The notes below the pieces were generated by a model. It worked only from the letters and a program-made list of their open reading frames with translations, was not told where the DNA came from and searched no databases. The position numbers and the translations under genes are program-made. Positions 1-6,952 of a stretch of DNA of 12,247 nt are shown in pieces. Every line of letters begins with the position of its first letter. Position 1 is the first letter of the stretch. The DNA comes from Chitinophagales bacterium (lineage in GTDB: Bacteria > Bacteroidota > Bacteroidia > Chitinophagales > UBA2359), in contig JAHDIA010000084.1 in assembly GCA_020631035.1 (NCBI GenBank), forward strand, positions 1-12,247. The letters run 5' to 3'.

Positions 1-60
1 ATCCGCTTTTACTCCTCCCCCAATTAAATTGGGGTGCGGGGTAACCGCTTCTATCAGGGC
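1..60 (-). repeat. Bipartite hairpin-flanking element, copy A (cut by window edge)
   Basis: On the minus strand, positions 60-45 read GCCCTGATAGAAGCGG and positions 15-1 read GGAGTAAAAGCGGAT. These correspond to the left and right half-motifs of the fuller copies at 6628-6770 and 10253-10439. Between them lies a short inverted repeat, CCCCAATT/AATTGGGG (18-34). The right half is cut by the window edge. It lies about 190 bp downstream of the Uma2 gene stop, in the same orientation. The resemblance is seen directly; calling it the same element rests on motif order and orientation. Confidence 0.6.
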
Positions 61-252
61 TATTTTAAAACATCCAGTCGCATTCGCAAAATACGCTTTT
101 ATAAATTTAACACTCTATTCAAATTAGAACATTTTAGAAGCGTCGGATGAGCGGGTGGATGTACTTTAAAACGCAGCCTAAAACATGCGTTGGTTAACCA
201 GACCAAGATGCAGCCTAGTACCACATACGTTGCCCCCAAATAATTAGAAACT
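61..252. other. AT-rich intergenic region without a recognised gene
   Basis: No convincing coding frame was found on either strand in this stretch downstream of the Uma2 gene. A plus-strand stretch near 168-185 (AAACGCAGCCTAAAAC) resembles a segment on the minus strand next to copy B of the bipartite element (near 6655-6638), so this is probably decayed repeat DNA. No clear terminator hairpin with a T-tract was found for the Uma2 gene. Confidence 0.4.
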
Positions 253-861
253 TTAAAATTCTAAAGTATCGAATACTTGCTCTAAATCCAATTCCAAATT
301 TGGAAATAATCCAGGACTTACTTTATCTTCATTTGTGTAAGGTCGACTACCAATGTACTTGGCATGATCATTTAGCGTATACATCAATAATGATTTGTTT
401 TCGGGATTAATGAGCCAATACTCTTTAACTCCTTGTTCTTCATACAAATCAAACTTATACTTCATTTCTTTTTTTGTATTACCTGGCGACAGTATCTCAA
501 TGATCCAATCAGGCGCACCATTACACCCCTGTTGGTCCAGTTTGCTTTGTTCACATATTACACAAATATCAGGTTGTACCACATTATCTGTCTCCTCTTC
601 TTTTTTGGCAGGAAAACGAACATCAAATGGTGCTGTAAACAGCCAACAAGCTTTAGTTTTGAAATATTCAAACATTAGCCCCTGCAAATTCCCACTGATT
701 TGTTGATGTACCACACTTGGTCCTGGAGACATTCTAAACACTTTCCCCTTTATCAACTCAACCATTTCTTCAAAACGCCAAGTCAGATAGTCCGCATACG
801 TATAATGCCCATCCAAATCTAATTGAGCAATATCTGTTATGTATTTCACTTTAGCTGCCAT
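253..861 (-). CDS. Uma2 family (DUF820) restriction endonuclease-fold protein
   Basis: A 202-residue protein of the Uma2/DUF820 family, which has a PD-(D/E)XK nuclease fold; the cellular role of the family is not settled. Visible motifs in family order are VELIKG around residues 34-39, a D80 strand, QPDI at 97-100, WIIEILSPGNT at 119-129 with probable catalytic acid E122, a lysine-rich helix (K130, K131, K134, K136), and the GVKEYWLIN block at 144-152. The length is normal and no catalytic block is missing. The ATG at 861 follows the yfhO stop codon by only 13 bp, so the two are probably co-transcribed. Uma2 genes are often multicopy in Bacteroidota and Cyanobacteria and sit beside unrelated genes, so the pairing with yfhO need not be functional. 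Nuclease activity is inferred from the fold only. Confidence 0.9.
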   Translation of the reverse strand: MAAKVKYITDIAQLDLDGHYTYADYLTWRFEEMVELIKGKVFRMSPGPSVVHQQISGNLQGLMFEYFKTKACWLFTAPFDVRFPAKKEEETDNVVQPDICVICEQSKLDQQGCNGAPDWIIEILSPGNTKKEMKYKFDLYEEQGVKEYWLINPENKSLLMYTLNDHAKYIGSRPYTNEDKVSPGLFPNLELDLEQVFDTLEF

Positions 862-874
862 ATCATTTTTGTAT

Positions 875-3340
875 TTAGCCTTCTACAATTGTTTTTTGCT
901 CCTCCTCTACTTCACTTCTTTTTCTGGCTTGTAAGAATTCCCATACCAAATAGCCCACAAAACTCAAAAGCAAAATCAAAGAGGAAATCAAAGAAATGGT
1001 TTCGCCCATATAATAAGCTCTAGGGAAAAACTTAAATTCTATTTTGTGTTGCCCCGCAGGTACTTTGATCGCTCGCAATACATAATTGGCTCGAATGTGC
1101 TCTACCTCCTGTCCATCTATGTAAGCCTGCCAACCTTTGCCTTGACCTGGATCATACCATACCTCAGAAAATACTGCCAATTGTTCAGCACTGCTATTGG
1201 TTTCGTAAGTTAAATGATTGGGTTTGTAATCTGCTAGTTTTATGGTCCCCTGTCCATTGCCTCCACTAAAACCGCCCAAGTAATTGTCAAATTCTTGGTG
1301 GACAATGGCTGTTGTTTTAGGATCAATGTTGTTGAGGGCATCAATCTCTTCATTGGGTGTCGCTACTTTCTGAATGTTGTTGACAAACCACACATTGCCC
1401 ATTGCACCTGGGTTTTGTTGTGCCTGTTTTTCTTGACCAATGATGTATTTGGTATTGAGCATATTCAATACCTTTTGGTTGCCTTTGCCAATGTGATTTT
1501 CAATCATATCTTGGTAGCGGCGCAATTTGACAGCATGGTATCCTCCAATGGTTTTGTGGTGGTAGGTTGCTTTATTGCTATTAAAAGTATTGATACTCAT
1601 ATCCAATACACGGAAGTTGGGATCTTTGTCTTTTAAGATTTGTTTGTCTACACTTCTTTGAGCAAAGTTGCGTTGATAAGCTCCCTTGGAAACAAAGTTG
1701 TCACTATTGAGATAGCGTGCACCTACTCCACCCAAGTCTACCAATGTCAAGACTCCCAAACCACCAAAAACCAGCCATTTTTTTGCCGAGAAAGTAATTT
1801 TTTCGTTGAGGTAGAACCAAATCAGCCCTGCACTCAAAGCAATAAATAAGAGAGAGCGAAATGCATCAGAACGCATCAAACTCTTACGGTCAGACACAAA
1901 GGCACCAATATTGTAACCAGCTTGTTTGTATCGTGCATCATTGGCAGCAGAAAAGTCGAAAAAGCTTGGCCCCATTAAGGCAAACAACAAACACAATCCA
2001 CCTGTCACAGCCGCAGCAATGTACAAGGCTCTCAATGCTTTGGATTTGTCAATGTCATTTTGAGTAATGGCCGACAATCCCAAAACCCCCAAAAGCGGGA
2101 TGGTGAGTTGTGGTACTACCAAGATTGAACTAACTGCTCTAAATTTGTTGTAGAGTGGGAAATAATAGTAGAAAATATCGCTAAACCACTGTAGATTTTT
2201 CCCCCAGGAAAGTAGCAAGGTCAGAAGTGTTGCAAAAAGCAACCACCATTTAAGTTCGCCTTTGACCACTATCAAGCCTAACACAAACAAGAAACACATA
2301 ATTGCTCCAAAATATACAGGACCACTGGTCATTGGTTGTGCTCCCCAATACAATGGCGCAGTTTTGAGTGCCGCTCTATTGGCTCCCTTTCTTTTCAAAT
2401 CTTTGTAAGTCGCAGAATTGCTATCTATACCTTCTGAAGAAGCCCCCCCAAAAAAGCCAGGAATGAGAAAGGTCATACTTTCGCCAATACCATAACTCCA
2501 ATTGAATACGTAATCCTTACCTAAACCCTGTTTGTTGTCTTTTCCATTGTCTGCTTGTTTTAGGATTTTAGGACCACGAATACTCTCTTTCATATAATCG
2601 TAGGAAGACCATAGTCTAGAGGCGTTGGCACCAATTGCCAAAAGTGCTGCCAAAGACAACAAAGCACTGGCTTTGATAAAAGAGGGCAATTCCCCGTTTT
2701 TGAGAGCATAAATAAAACGAATGATGACATAAACCAACAAACCCAGCCCCAAATAGTAAGTCATTTGTATATGGCTGGTCATTATTTCCAGTCCAAATGC
2801 AAAACCAAAAAGTACTGTTCCCAATATATATTTACCTCGATAAGCCAGCAATACCCCAGCAGCTACCAATGGGAAATAAGCAATGGCATGTAGTTTGGAA
2901 ATGTGTCCTGCTTCGTAAATGACAAAATTGTAAGTACACAAGCCCATTGACAAAGCACCAATGATGCTCAACCAAGGATTAATACCCAAAAGAATCAGTA
3001 AAATGTACCCACAAATAAATGACAAAAAGAAAAAACTGGAAGGGTCTGGCAGATTGAGTGTCAGGACATATTCATAGACCTGTCTCAATACATTATTTCG
3101 GTACTTTACCCCGCCATAAAAAGCTGGCATTCCTCCAAAAATTTGATTGGTCCACAAACTTTCTTCTCCTGTTTGCTCTCGGTGCTTTACTATTTCATTT
3201 TCCTTTCCTGCTGCCAATATTCGATCAGGTTGAGAAGCGACCTTAGCTTTCATAGCATCGGGAAAAAAACCAATGGCTACTGCCAAAAAAACACCAAGGG
3301 CAACAATGTGTGGAATGGCATTTTTGATAAATGAATTCAT
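875..3340 (-). CDS. YfhO family multi-pass membrane protein (probable GT-C glycosyltransferase-like)
   Basis: An 821-residue polytopic inner-membrane protein that matches Bacteroidota YfhO proteins in length and sequence character. TM1 is at about 8-27. A loop with the NQIFGGMPAFYGG stretch (65-77) follows, then closely spaced hydrophobic segments from about residue 101 (101-120, 124-142, 152-168 and onward). The conserved AGHISKLHA stretch is at 144-152. A long hydrophilic, probably extracytoplasmic domain fills roughly 550-780, and a last TM at about 783-803 is followed by a charged tail. YfhO proteins are related to GT-C glycosyltransferases; characterised Firmicutes members act in teichoic acid glycosylation, a polymer absent here, so the substrate is unknown. 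The ATG at 3340 is followed directly by a basic N-terminus and TM1. It probably shares a transcript with the downstream Uma2 gene. Confidence 0.92.
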   Translation of the reverse strand: MNSFIKNAIPHIVALGVFLAVAIGFFPDAMKAKVASQPDRILAAGKENEIVKHREQTGEESLWTNQIFGGMPAFYGGVKYRNNVLRQVYEYVLTLNLPDPSSFFFLSFICGYILLILLGINPWLSIIGALSMGLCTYNFVIYEAGHISKLHAIAYFPLVAAGVLLAYRGKYILGTVLFGFAFGLEIMTSHIQMTYYLGLGLLVYVIIRFIYALKNGELPSFIKASALLSLAALLAIGANASRLWSSYDYMKESIRGPKILKQADNGKDNKQGLGKDYVFNWSYGIGESMTFLIPGFFGGASSEGIDSNSATYKDLKRKGANRAALKTAPLYWGAQPMTSGPVYFGAIMCFLFVLGLIVVKGELKWWLLFATLLTLLLSWGKNLQWFSDIFYYYFPLYNKFRAVSSILVVPQLTIPLLGVLGLSAITQNDIDKSKALRALYIAAAVTGGLCLLFALMGPSFFDFSAANDARYKQAGYNIGAFVSDRKSLMRSDAFRSLLFIALSAGLIWFYLNEKITFSAKKWLVFGGLGVLTLVDLGGVGARYLNSDNFVSKGAYQRNFAQRSVDKQILKDKDPNFRVLDMSINTFNSNKATYHHKTIGGYHAVKLRRYQDMIENHIGKGNQKVLNMLNTKYIIGQEKQAQQNPGAMGNVWFVNNIQKVATPNEEIDALNNIDPKTTAIVHQEFDNYLGGFSGGNGQGTIKLADYKPNHLTYETNSSAEQLAVFSEVWYDPGQGKGWQAYIDGQEVEHIRANYVLRAIKVPAGQHKIEFKFFPRAYYMGETISLISSLILLLSFVGYLVWEFLQARKRSEVEEEQKTIVEG

Positions 3341-3499
3341 ACTTTTAGGTTAATCCTTTGGAACAAACAGTTTTGTCTGACTCATTTTGTGCTTTTTAAT
3401 GCCAATTCGGATTAAAAATCAAACAGCAAGATGAGCAGTGGTAAAGCTGCGAAGATAAGGAATTAATACCAAAGTATGTACTCTTATAATTCTATGTTA

Positions 3500-5578
3500 T
3501 CATTGCTTGATTAGCTTGTGTGTCCAGATTTGTTTGCCTATTTGCATTTGTAAGAAATAGATTCCTGTGTTTCCTTCAAACTGAATTCTTTGGTGATGGT
3601 GTCCCACTTCTTGCTTTTGTTCAATAAGGCTTTTAACTTTTCTTCCCGTCAAATCATATATCTCCATCTTGACAAAAGTAGATTCATTGAGTTCATACTG
3701 CAAAATAGTCGATTCGCTAAATGGATTGGGACTAAGCTGATAAGTCAATCCATTAACATCGTTTAGTCCTACCCCTACTTCTATACTCACTTCTTGAGAT
3801 TCACTCGAACAATGCGCATCTTTTATCAAAGCAACATAGTAATTGCCTGACTCTTCTGCTTCCAACAATTCTATATTGGCTCCTTCAATGGGTTCTCCAT
3901 TAAAATACCACTGAATGGTGTAACCTCCCACCCCACCAGGAATGTTATCCAATAAAAGTATTGGTGGACTGGTCGAATTGTCTACAATCATATTGACTTC
4001 TACGTCTATTTTGGGAAGTACTTCAAGTATAACAGAAGTCATCTGATCAGGGTCACAACAATTAAAAATGATCTCATGTTCTCCTACACCTGCCAAAGCA
4101 GGGTCAAATATGTTGCCATAGACCCCACGTCCAATGGCACCTTGTTCATAATTTTTCAGTAATTCTACAGGATCATCTCCTTCACAATACACAGTAGGAA
4201 TGTCATAAAACTCTGCTAGTTCTTGATCGTTATCTCCCTTAGTATATTGGACTATAGCAATCATCATTTCATCATCTGTAGTCAACCCAAAAGACACATC
4301 TTCGGTTCCAGTATTGACGAAAGTAGCCTCTTGAATCATTTCTTGTTGTGGATTGACTCTCAAAAACTTGTCAAAGTAGCGAATGGGCGGATGAGCATAA
4401 TCGTAATAACCAATGTACTGGTCATAGTCCGCATTAAAATGTCCTTCAAAAAGTTTGGCTCCTCTACTGTCATCATTGTATAGAAATATATCAAAGTCTT
4501 TTCCATACTTATGGGTATGCGAACTCAACATCCAAATATTGATGGGAAAGATTCCACCCAATTCTGAAGCCGATGTAAATACATAATCATGGAAAGTCTC
4601 TTCTTCATTGGCAGGAATGGGAATGGCAGGGTTGACAACTAAATTGGAGAACATTTCTTTTTCGGCTGTCCCCAAATCTTGGGTATATACATTGACATAG
4701 CAATGTGCTGCCAAGACACTAGAATTACTATAATTGAAAATGTGGTAATTTAAATCCAATACTGTTCCTGGATTCCACTTATAGGCTGTCCCTTCTGGCA
4801 GTACAAAGTTTTCGTCTTCTTGCCAAATCGCCACAAAATTGGAGTTCAAATCAAATATAGAAGCATTTCTCAAACCATTGGGGACACTATTCGCCTCATT
4901 GACAGTATTGAACTTGTACAAAATAAAATGATGTGAAGCAGGGTCCATAAAGGTTTCCATTCTATTGACCTCAAGCCCCTCTTCCAAATTCAAATCATAT
5001 TTGAGCAAATATTCTTTTTCTGTTTGCGGCTGAATAAAAATAGGACCTATGTGAATCTGAAATCCTTCACTTGGATCAGGTGGCTCAGGTACATCCGCCA
5101 AAGTCAAACCATTGCCTTCTATGTGAAACTCATCAATGGCGTCCTTAACATCGTTCGGAATGACTGTTCCAACTTTATTTGCTCCATAATAAATCCATTG
5201 ACGGATAACTTCTTTGTCCCTATTTGACATAGTCCCACCATCTGCTGGCATTGGACTTCCTTCACCTGCCACCAAATCAGAATGTGGATACAAACCATTG
5301 TTGATTTTGCGGTACAAGAAACTCCTTTCAGGATAACCAGGATAAATCAATTTGTCACCTTTGTCTTTGGCGGCTTCATTGATGGGATCTACCCCAAAAA
5401 TATTGGCGTAAACCTCATCGACACTGCCTGTTAAGATAGGACTGGTGCCTCCACCATGACAGTAGACACTAGAACAACCATTGTTGTCAAAAATGGTGAG
5501 TATTTCTTCAAAAGTAGTTTGGGCAGAGAGTAATACAGGCATTGCCCACAATGCCATAAGCACGTAGAGTTTCTTCAT
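3500..5578 (-). CDS. T9SS-exported copper type II monooxygenase-like protein with N-terminal cytochrome c-like domain
   Basis: A 692-residue exported protein. A Sec signal peptide spans 1-20 (ends SAQ). A cytochrome c-like domain follows (about 21-135), with a CX4CH heme-binding motif (C35, C40, H41) and a candidate distal ligand M110 in GSPMP. Residues about 170-450 resemble the two-domain copper type II, ascorbate-dependent monooxygenases (PHM/DBH family): adjacent H216-H217 and H279 fit the CuA/H site, and H354-T-H356 plus M438 fit the CuB/M site, so all six ligands appear present. An Ig-like stretch lies at about 515-610, and a T9SS type A sorting domain covers about 612-692 (LSPNPF start, IYDLTGR, GIYFLQM, KLIKQ end). 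The substrate is unknown; peptide amidation cannot be assumed. GldN lies 123 bp upstream on the same strand. The ligand assignment is by pattern, not alignment. Confidence 0.85.
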   Translation of the reverse strand: MKKLYVLMALWAMPVLLSAQTTFEEILTIFDNNGCSSVYCHGGGTSPILTGSVDEVYANIFGVDPINEAAKDKGDKLIYPGYPERSFLYRKINNGLYPHSDLVAGEGSPMPADGGTMSNRDKEVIRQWIYYGANKVGTVIPNDVKDAIDEFHIEGNGLTLADVPEPPDPSEGFQIHIGPIFIQPQTEKEYLLKYDLNLEEGLEVNRMETFMDPASHHFILYKFNTVNEANSVPNGLRNASIFDLNSNFVAIWQEDENFVLPEGTAYKWNPGTVLDLNYHIFNYSNSSVLAAHCYVNVYTQDLGTAEKEMFSNLVVNPAIPIPANEEETFHDYVFTSASELGGIFPINIWMLSSHTHKYGKDFDIFLYNDDSRGAKLFEGHFNADYDQYIGYYDYAHPPIRYFDKFLRVNPQQEMIQEATFVNTGTEDVSFGLTTDDEMMIAIVQYTKGDNDQELAEFYDIPTVYCEGDDPVELLKNYEQGAIGRGVYGNIFDPALAGVGEHEIIFNCCDPDQMTSVILEVLPKIDVEVNMIVDNSTSPPILLLDNIPGGVGGYTIQWYFNGEPIEGANIELLEAEESGNYYVALIKDAHCSSESQEVSIEVGVGLNDVNGLTYQLSPNPFSESTILQYELNESTFVKMEIYDLTGRKVKSLIEQKQEVGHHHQRIQFEGNTGIYFLQMQIGKQIWTHKLIKQ

Positions 5579-5701
5579 AATCCCCAGATTGTTTTCAACA
5601 AAATAAAAAATTTATCTCATATATAAAAAATACGATAAATTAATCTATAAGTTGGAAACGAAATAAAAAACAAGTGGGTTGACTGCATTTAGGAATAAAA
5701 A
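5579..5701. other. AT-rich gap between gldN and the T9SS cargo gene
   Basis: A 123-bp A/T-rich gap with long A runs. No exact TAnnTTTG was found on the minus strand; the nearest is an imperfect TATTTTG close to the cargo gene start. There is no convincing rho-independent hairpin. Whether gldN and the downstream gene share a transcript cannot be decided from sequence. Confidence 0.3.
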
Positions 5702-6589
5702 TCAATGCATCCACAAATCGTATTCAAAAGCAGACATTTTTTCCAATATCTTATCGCTTTTTTTCCAAGCATCTTTGGTATCTGGGTAAATATTGTTGGC
5801 TTCAAATTCGCTTTGCTTGATGACCAAACTTTCAAACCAACGGGCATCTATGATCTGCTGCCAACTGTATTCAAAATTGTCGTTGTGGGGATGGTAAGCC
5901 ATGTATTTTGCCAAGTATTCACGTACACTTGGATAATGCATCCAAAACAAAACCTCATAGCCTCGCAAATCTCCCGTTTGAGGGTCCAACACTTTTCGGA
6001 TGGGAGCTATGCCAATGGTTCGGACAATGGTTCTGGCATGTCTTTCATCGTATAACCAATCTTCCTTGATGCGAAAATGGTCAAAACTTTCTAGTTGCAG
6101 TTGTTGGGGAATGATGCTCTGGTCGTAATCGTCTGTATCTGCATTGTAAATATCAATGGTGTCCATTTCTTGATAATAAGTTGCCAATTCTGCTTTGGGT
6201 ATGATTTCTGTAAAACGGTCATCGGCATACACTTCCACATCGGGTCGTTTGGCAATCTCCAACATCACTTTTATCAAGGGATTGAACTCACACGCAAAAG
6301 AGGCATTCATCGCTTGGCGGGTATCTATCATCCTCCACAGTCGCTTGGACCATCCCACATCGGCATCTCTGATGTAGGGAAGTGGTAAGGCATTGCGTTC
6401 TTGGTAAACTTGTTTTTCATAGGCTCCTTCTTCTATACGGGGAATCAAATCAGAATTAAATACAAAACCATGTTCTGTTGTGTAATTGTTTGCATTCTCT
6501 GCACTCGCTGTCAATACAGGCAAATTGTTCTCTGGAGTTTGGGCTAGCAAGCAAGTGGATACCAATAAAAATAATAAACCTATTCGCAT
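5702..6589 (-). CDS. gldN: Gliding motility / type IX secretion protein GldN
   Basis: A 295-residue protein with a Sec signal peptide (1-17, ends LLAQ) and the family hallmark blocks: RDADVGWSKRLWRMID at 74-89 and VLFWMHYPSVREYLAKY at 213-229, with further conserved stretches FDHFRIKEDWLYD (169-181) and GIAPIRKV (193-200). GldN (PorN in Porphyromonas) forms a periplasmic ring with the lipoprotein GldK/PorK next to the outer membrane and is needed for T9SS secretion. It is normally the last gene of gldKLMN. Here the upstream neighbour on the same strand is an intradiol dioxygenase-like gene and none of gldK, gldL or gldM is in the window, so this is an orphan copy or the locus has been rearranged. 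The cysteine at residue 13 is not in a clear lipobox. Start ATG at 6589. Confidence 0.92.
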   Translation of the reverse strand: MRIGLLFLLVSTCLLAQTPENNLPVLTASAENANNYTTEHGFVFNSDLIPRIEEGAYEKQVYQERNALPLPYIRDADVGWSKRLWRMIDTRQAMNASFACEFNPLIKVMLEIAKRPDVEVYADDRFTEIIPKAELATYYQEMDTIDIYNADTDDYDQSIIPQQLQLESFDHFRIKEDWLYDERHARTIVRTIGIAPIRKVLDPQTGDLRGYEVLFWMHYPSVREYLAKYMAYHPHNDNFEYSWQQIIDARWFESLVIKQSEFEANNIYPDTKDAWKKSDKILEKMSAFEYDLWMH

Positions 6590-6627
6590 ATGATGTATAA
6601 CGTGTTTATAGAGGCTTTGTTATAAAT

Positions 6628-6770
6628 GGGACGGAACGTTTTGGGCTGCGTTTGCATGTGGTGTCCCCGCTATTCGCTACTAGTCCCTAAGGTGGGTTGT
6701 AGATCTAACAGGTTTTAAAAACCTGTTAGGTCTACAACCCACCTTAGGGAGCTATCCGCTGCTATCGGGC
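6628..6770 (-). repeat. Bipartite hairpin-flanking element, copy B (complete)
   Basis: Read on the minus strand, the left half GCCCGATAGCAGCGGATAGC (6770-6751) is followed by a long palindrome (6750-6684) and then the right half GACTAGTAGCGAATAGCGGG (6685-6666). About 27 nt further is a tail, CGTTCCGTCCC (6638-6628). Left and right halves are near direct repeats of each other (TAGCAGCGGATAGC against TAGTAGCGAATAGC), and the outer CCCG can pair with CGGG. The same order of parts recurs at 10253-10439. It lies downstream of the dioxygenase gene in that gene's orientation. Confidence 0.7.
6684..6750. repeat. 67-bp near-perfect palindrome
   Basis: The left arm 6684-6716 and right arm 6718-6750 are 33 nt each and complementary throughout, except for one T:G wobble near 6705. 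The centre is TTTTAAAAA. Each arm contains TAACAGGTTTT or its complement next to a GTAGA/TCTAC and GGTGGG/CCCACC segment. As RNA it would form a long hairpin with almost no loop; as DNA it could extrude a cruciform. It sits exactly between the two half-motifs of bipartite copy B. Confidence 0.9.
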
Positions 6771-6858
6771 GTAGGCTATTTTGTTGGGGTGCTTCATTGG
6801 GGCGTTTTTTTCGCCCGTTTTTGGGTTTGGGCACACCATTTCCTGTTCCGTTTCGTGT

Positions 6859-6885
6859 GGGCAGACACACAGGTCTGCCCCTACA
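6859..6885. repeat. Palindromic interspersed repeat, unit 1 (GGGCAGAC...GTCTGCCC-CTACA)
   Basis: An 8-bp perfect stem, GGGCAGAC (6859-6866) and GTCTGCCC (6873-6880), around the loop ACACAG, followed by CTACA. The same unit recurs at 11124-11150 with loop ACATAG and a GTACA tail. It lies about 70 bp beyond the stop codon of the dioxygenase gene (6953). Confidence 0.85.
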
Positions 6886-6919
6886 TTTTTTGCCTGTTTT
6901 GGGCACCCGTTTTTGGGTT

Positions 6920-6945
6920 GGGCACCCACAAGGGATGCCCCTACA
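6920..6945. repeat. Palindromic interspersed repeat, unit 2 (GGGCA...TGCCC-CTACA variant)
   Basis: GGGCACCC (6920-6927), ACAA, then GGGATGCCC (6932-6940) and CTACA form a variant of the neighbouring hairpin unit with the same outer GGGCA/TGCCC stem and the same CTACA tail. It lies 7 bp from the dioxygenase stop codon and could form a hairpin at the 3' end of that mRNA, but it lacks a T-tract on the minus strand. Confidence 0.75.
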
Positions 6946-6952
6946 TTGTACA

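Larger units (their letters stand above)
6590..6952. other. Repeat-dense intergenic island between dioxygenase gene and gldN
   Basis: A 363-bp stretch with no believable gene, packed with repeats: copy B of the bipartite element (6628-6770) enclosing a 67-bp near-perfect palindrome (6684-6750), a direct repeat starting CCCGTTTTTGGGTT (6814-6837 and 6906-6927), and two GGGCA...TGCCC hairpin units each followed by CTACA (6859-6885 and 6920-6945). Open frames in this stretch are low-complexity translations of the repeats. Confidence 0.75.

Noticed and set aside
18..34. Terminator for the Uma2 gene
   Set aside because: The CCCCAATT/AATTGGGG hairpin has no T-tract on the minus strand and forms the centre of bipartite copy A.
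395..706. Plus-strand frames opposite the Uma2 gene and yfhO
   Set aside because: They are antisense shadows with no recognisable domains, while the minus-strand frames match known families along their whole length.
5579..5620. TAnnTTTG promoter for the T9SS cargo gene
   Set aside because: The nearest match on the minus strand is one base short (TATTTTG) in a very AT-rich stretch and no -33 element was found.
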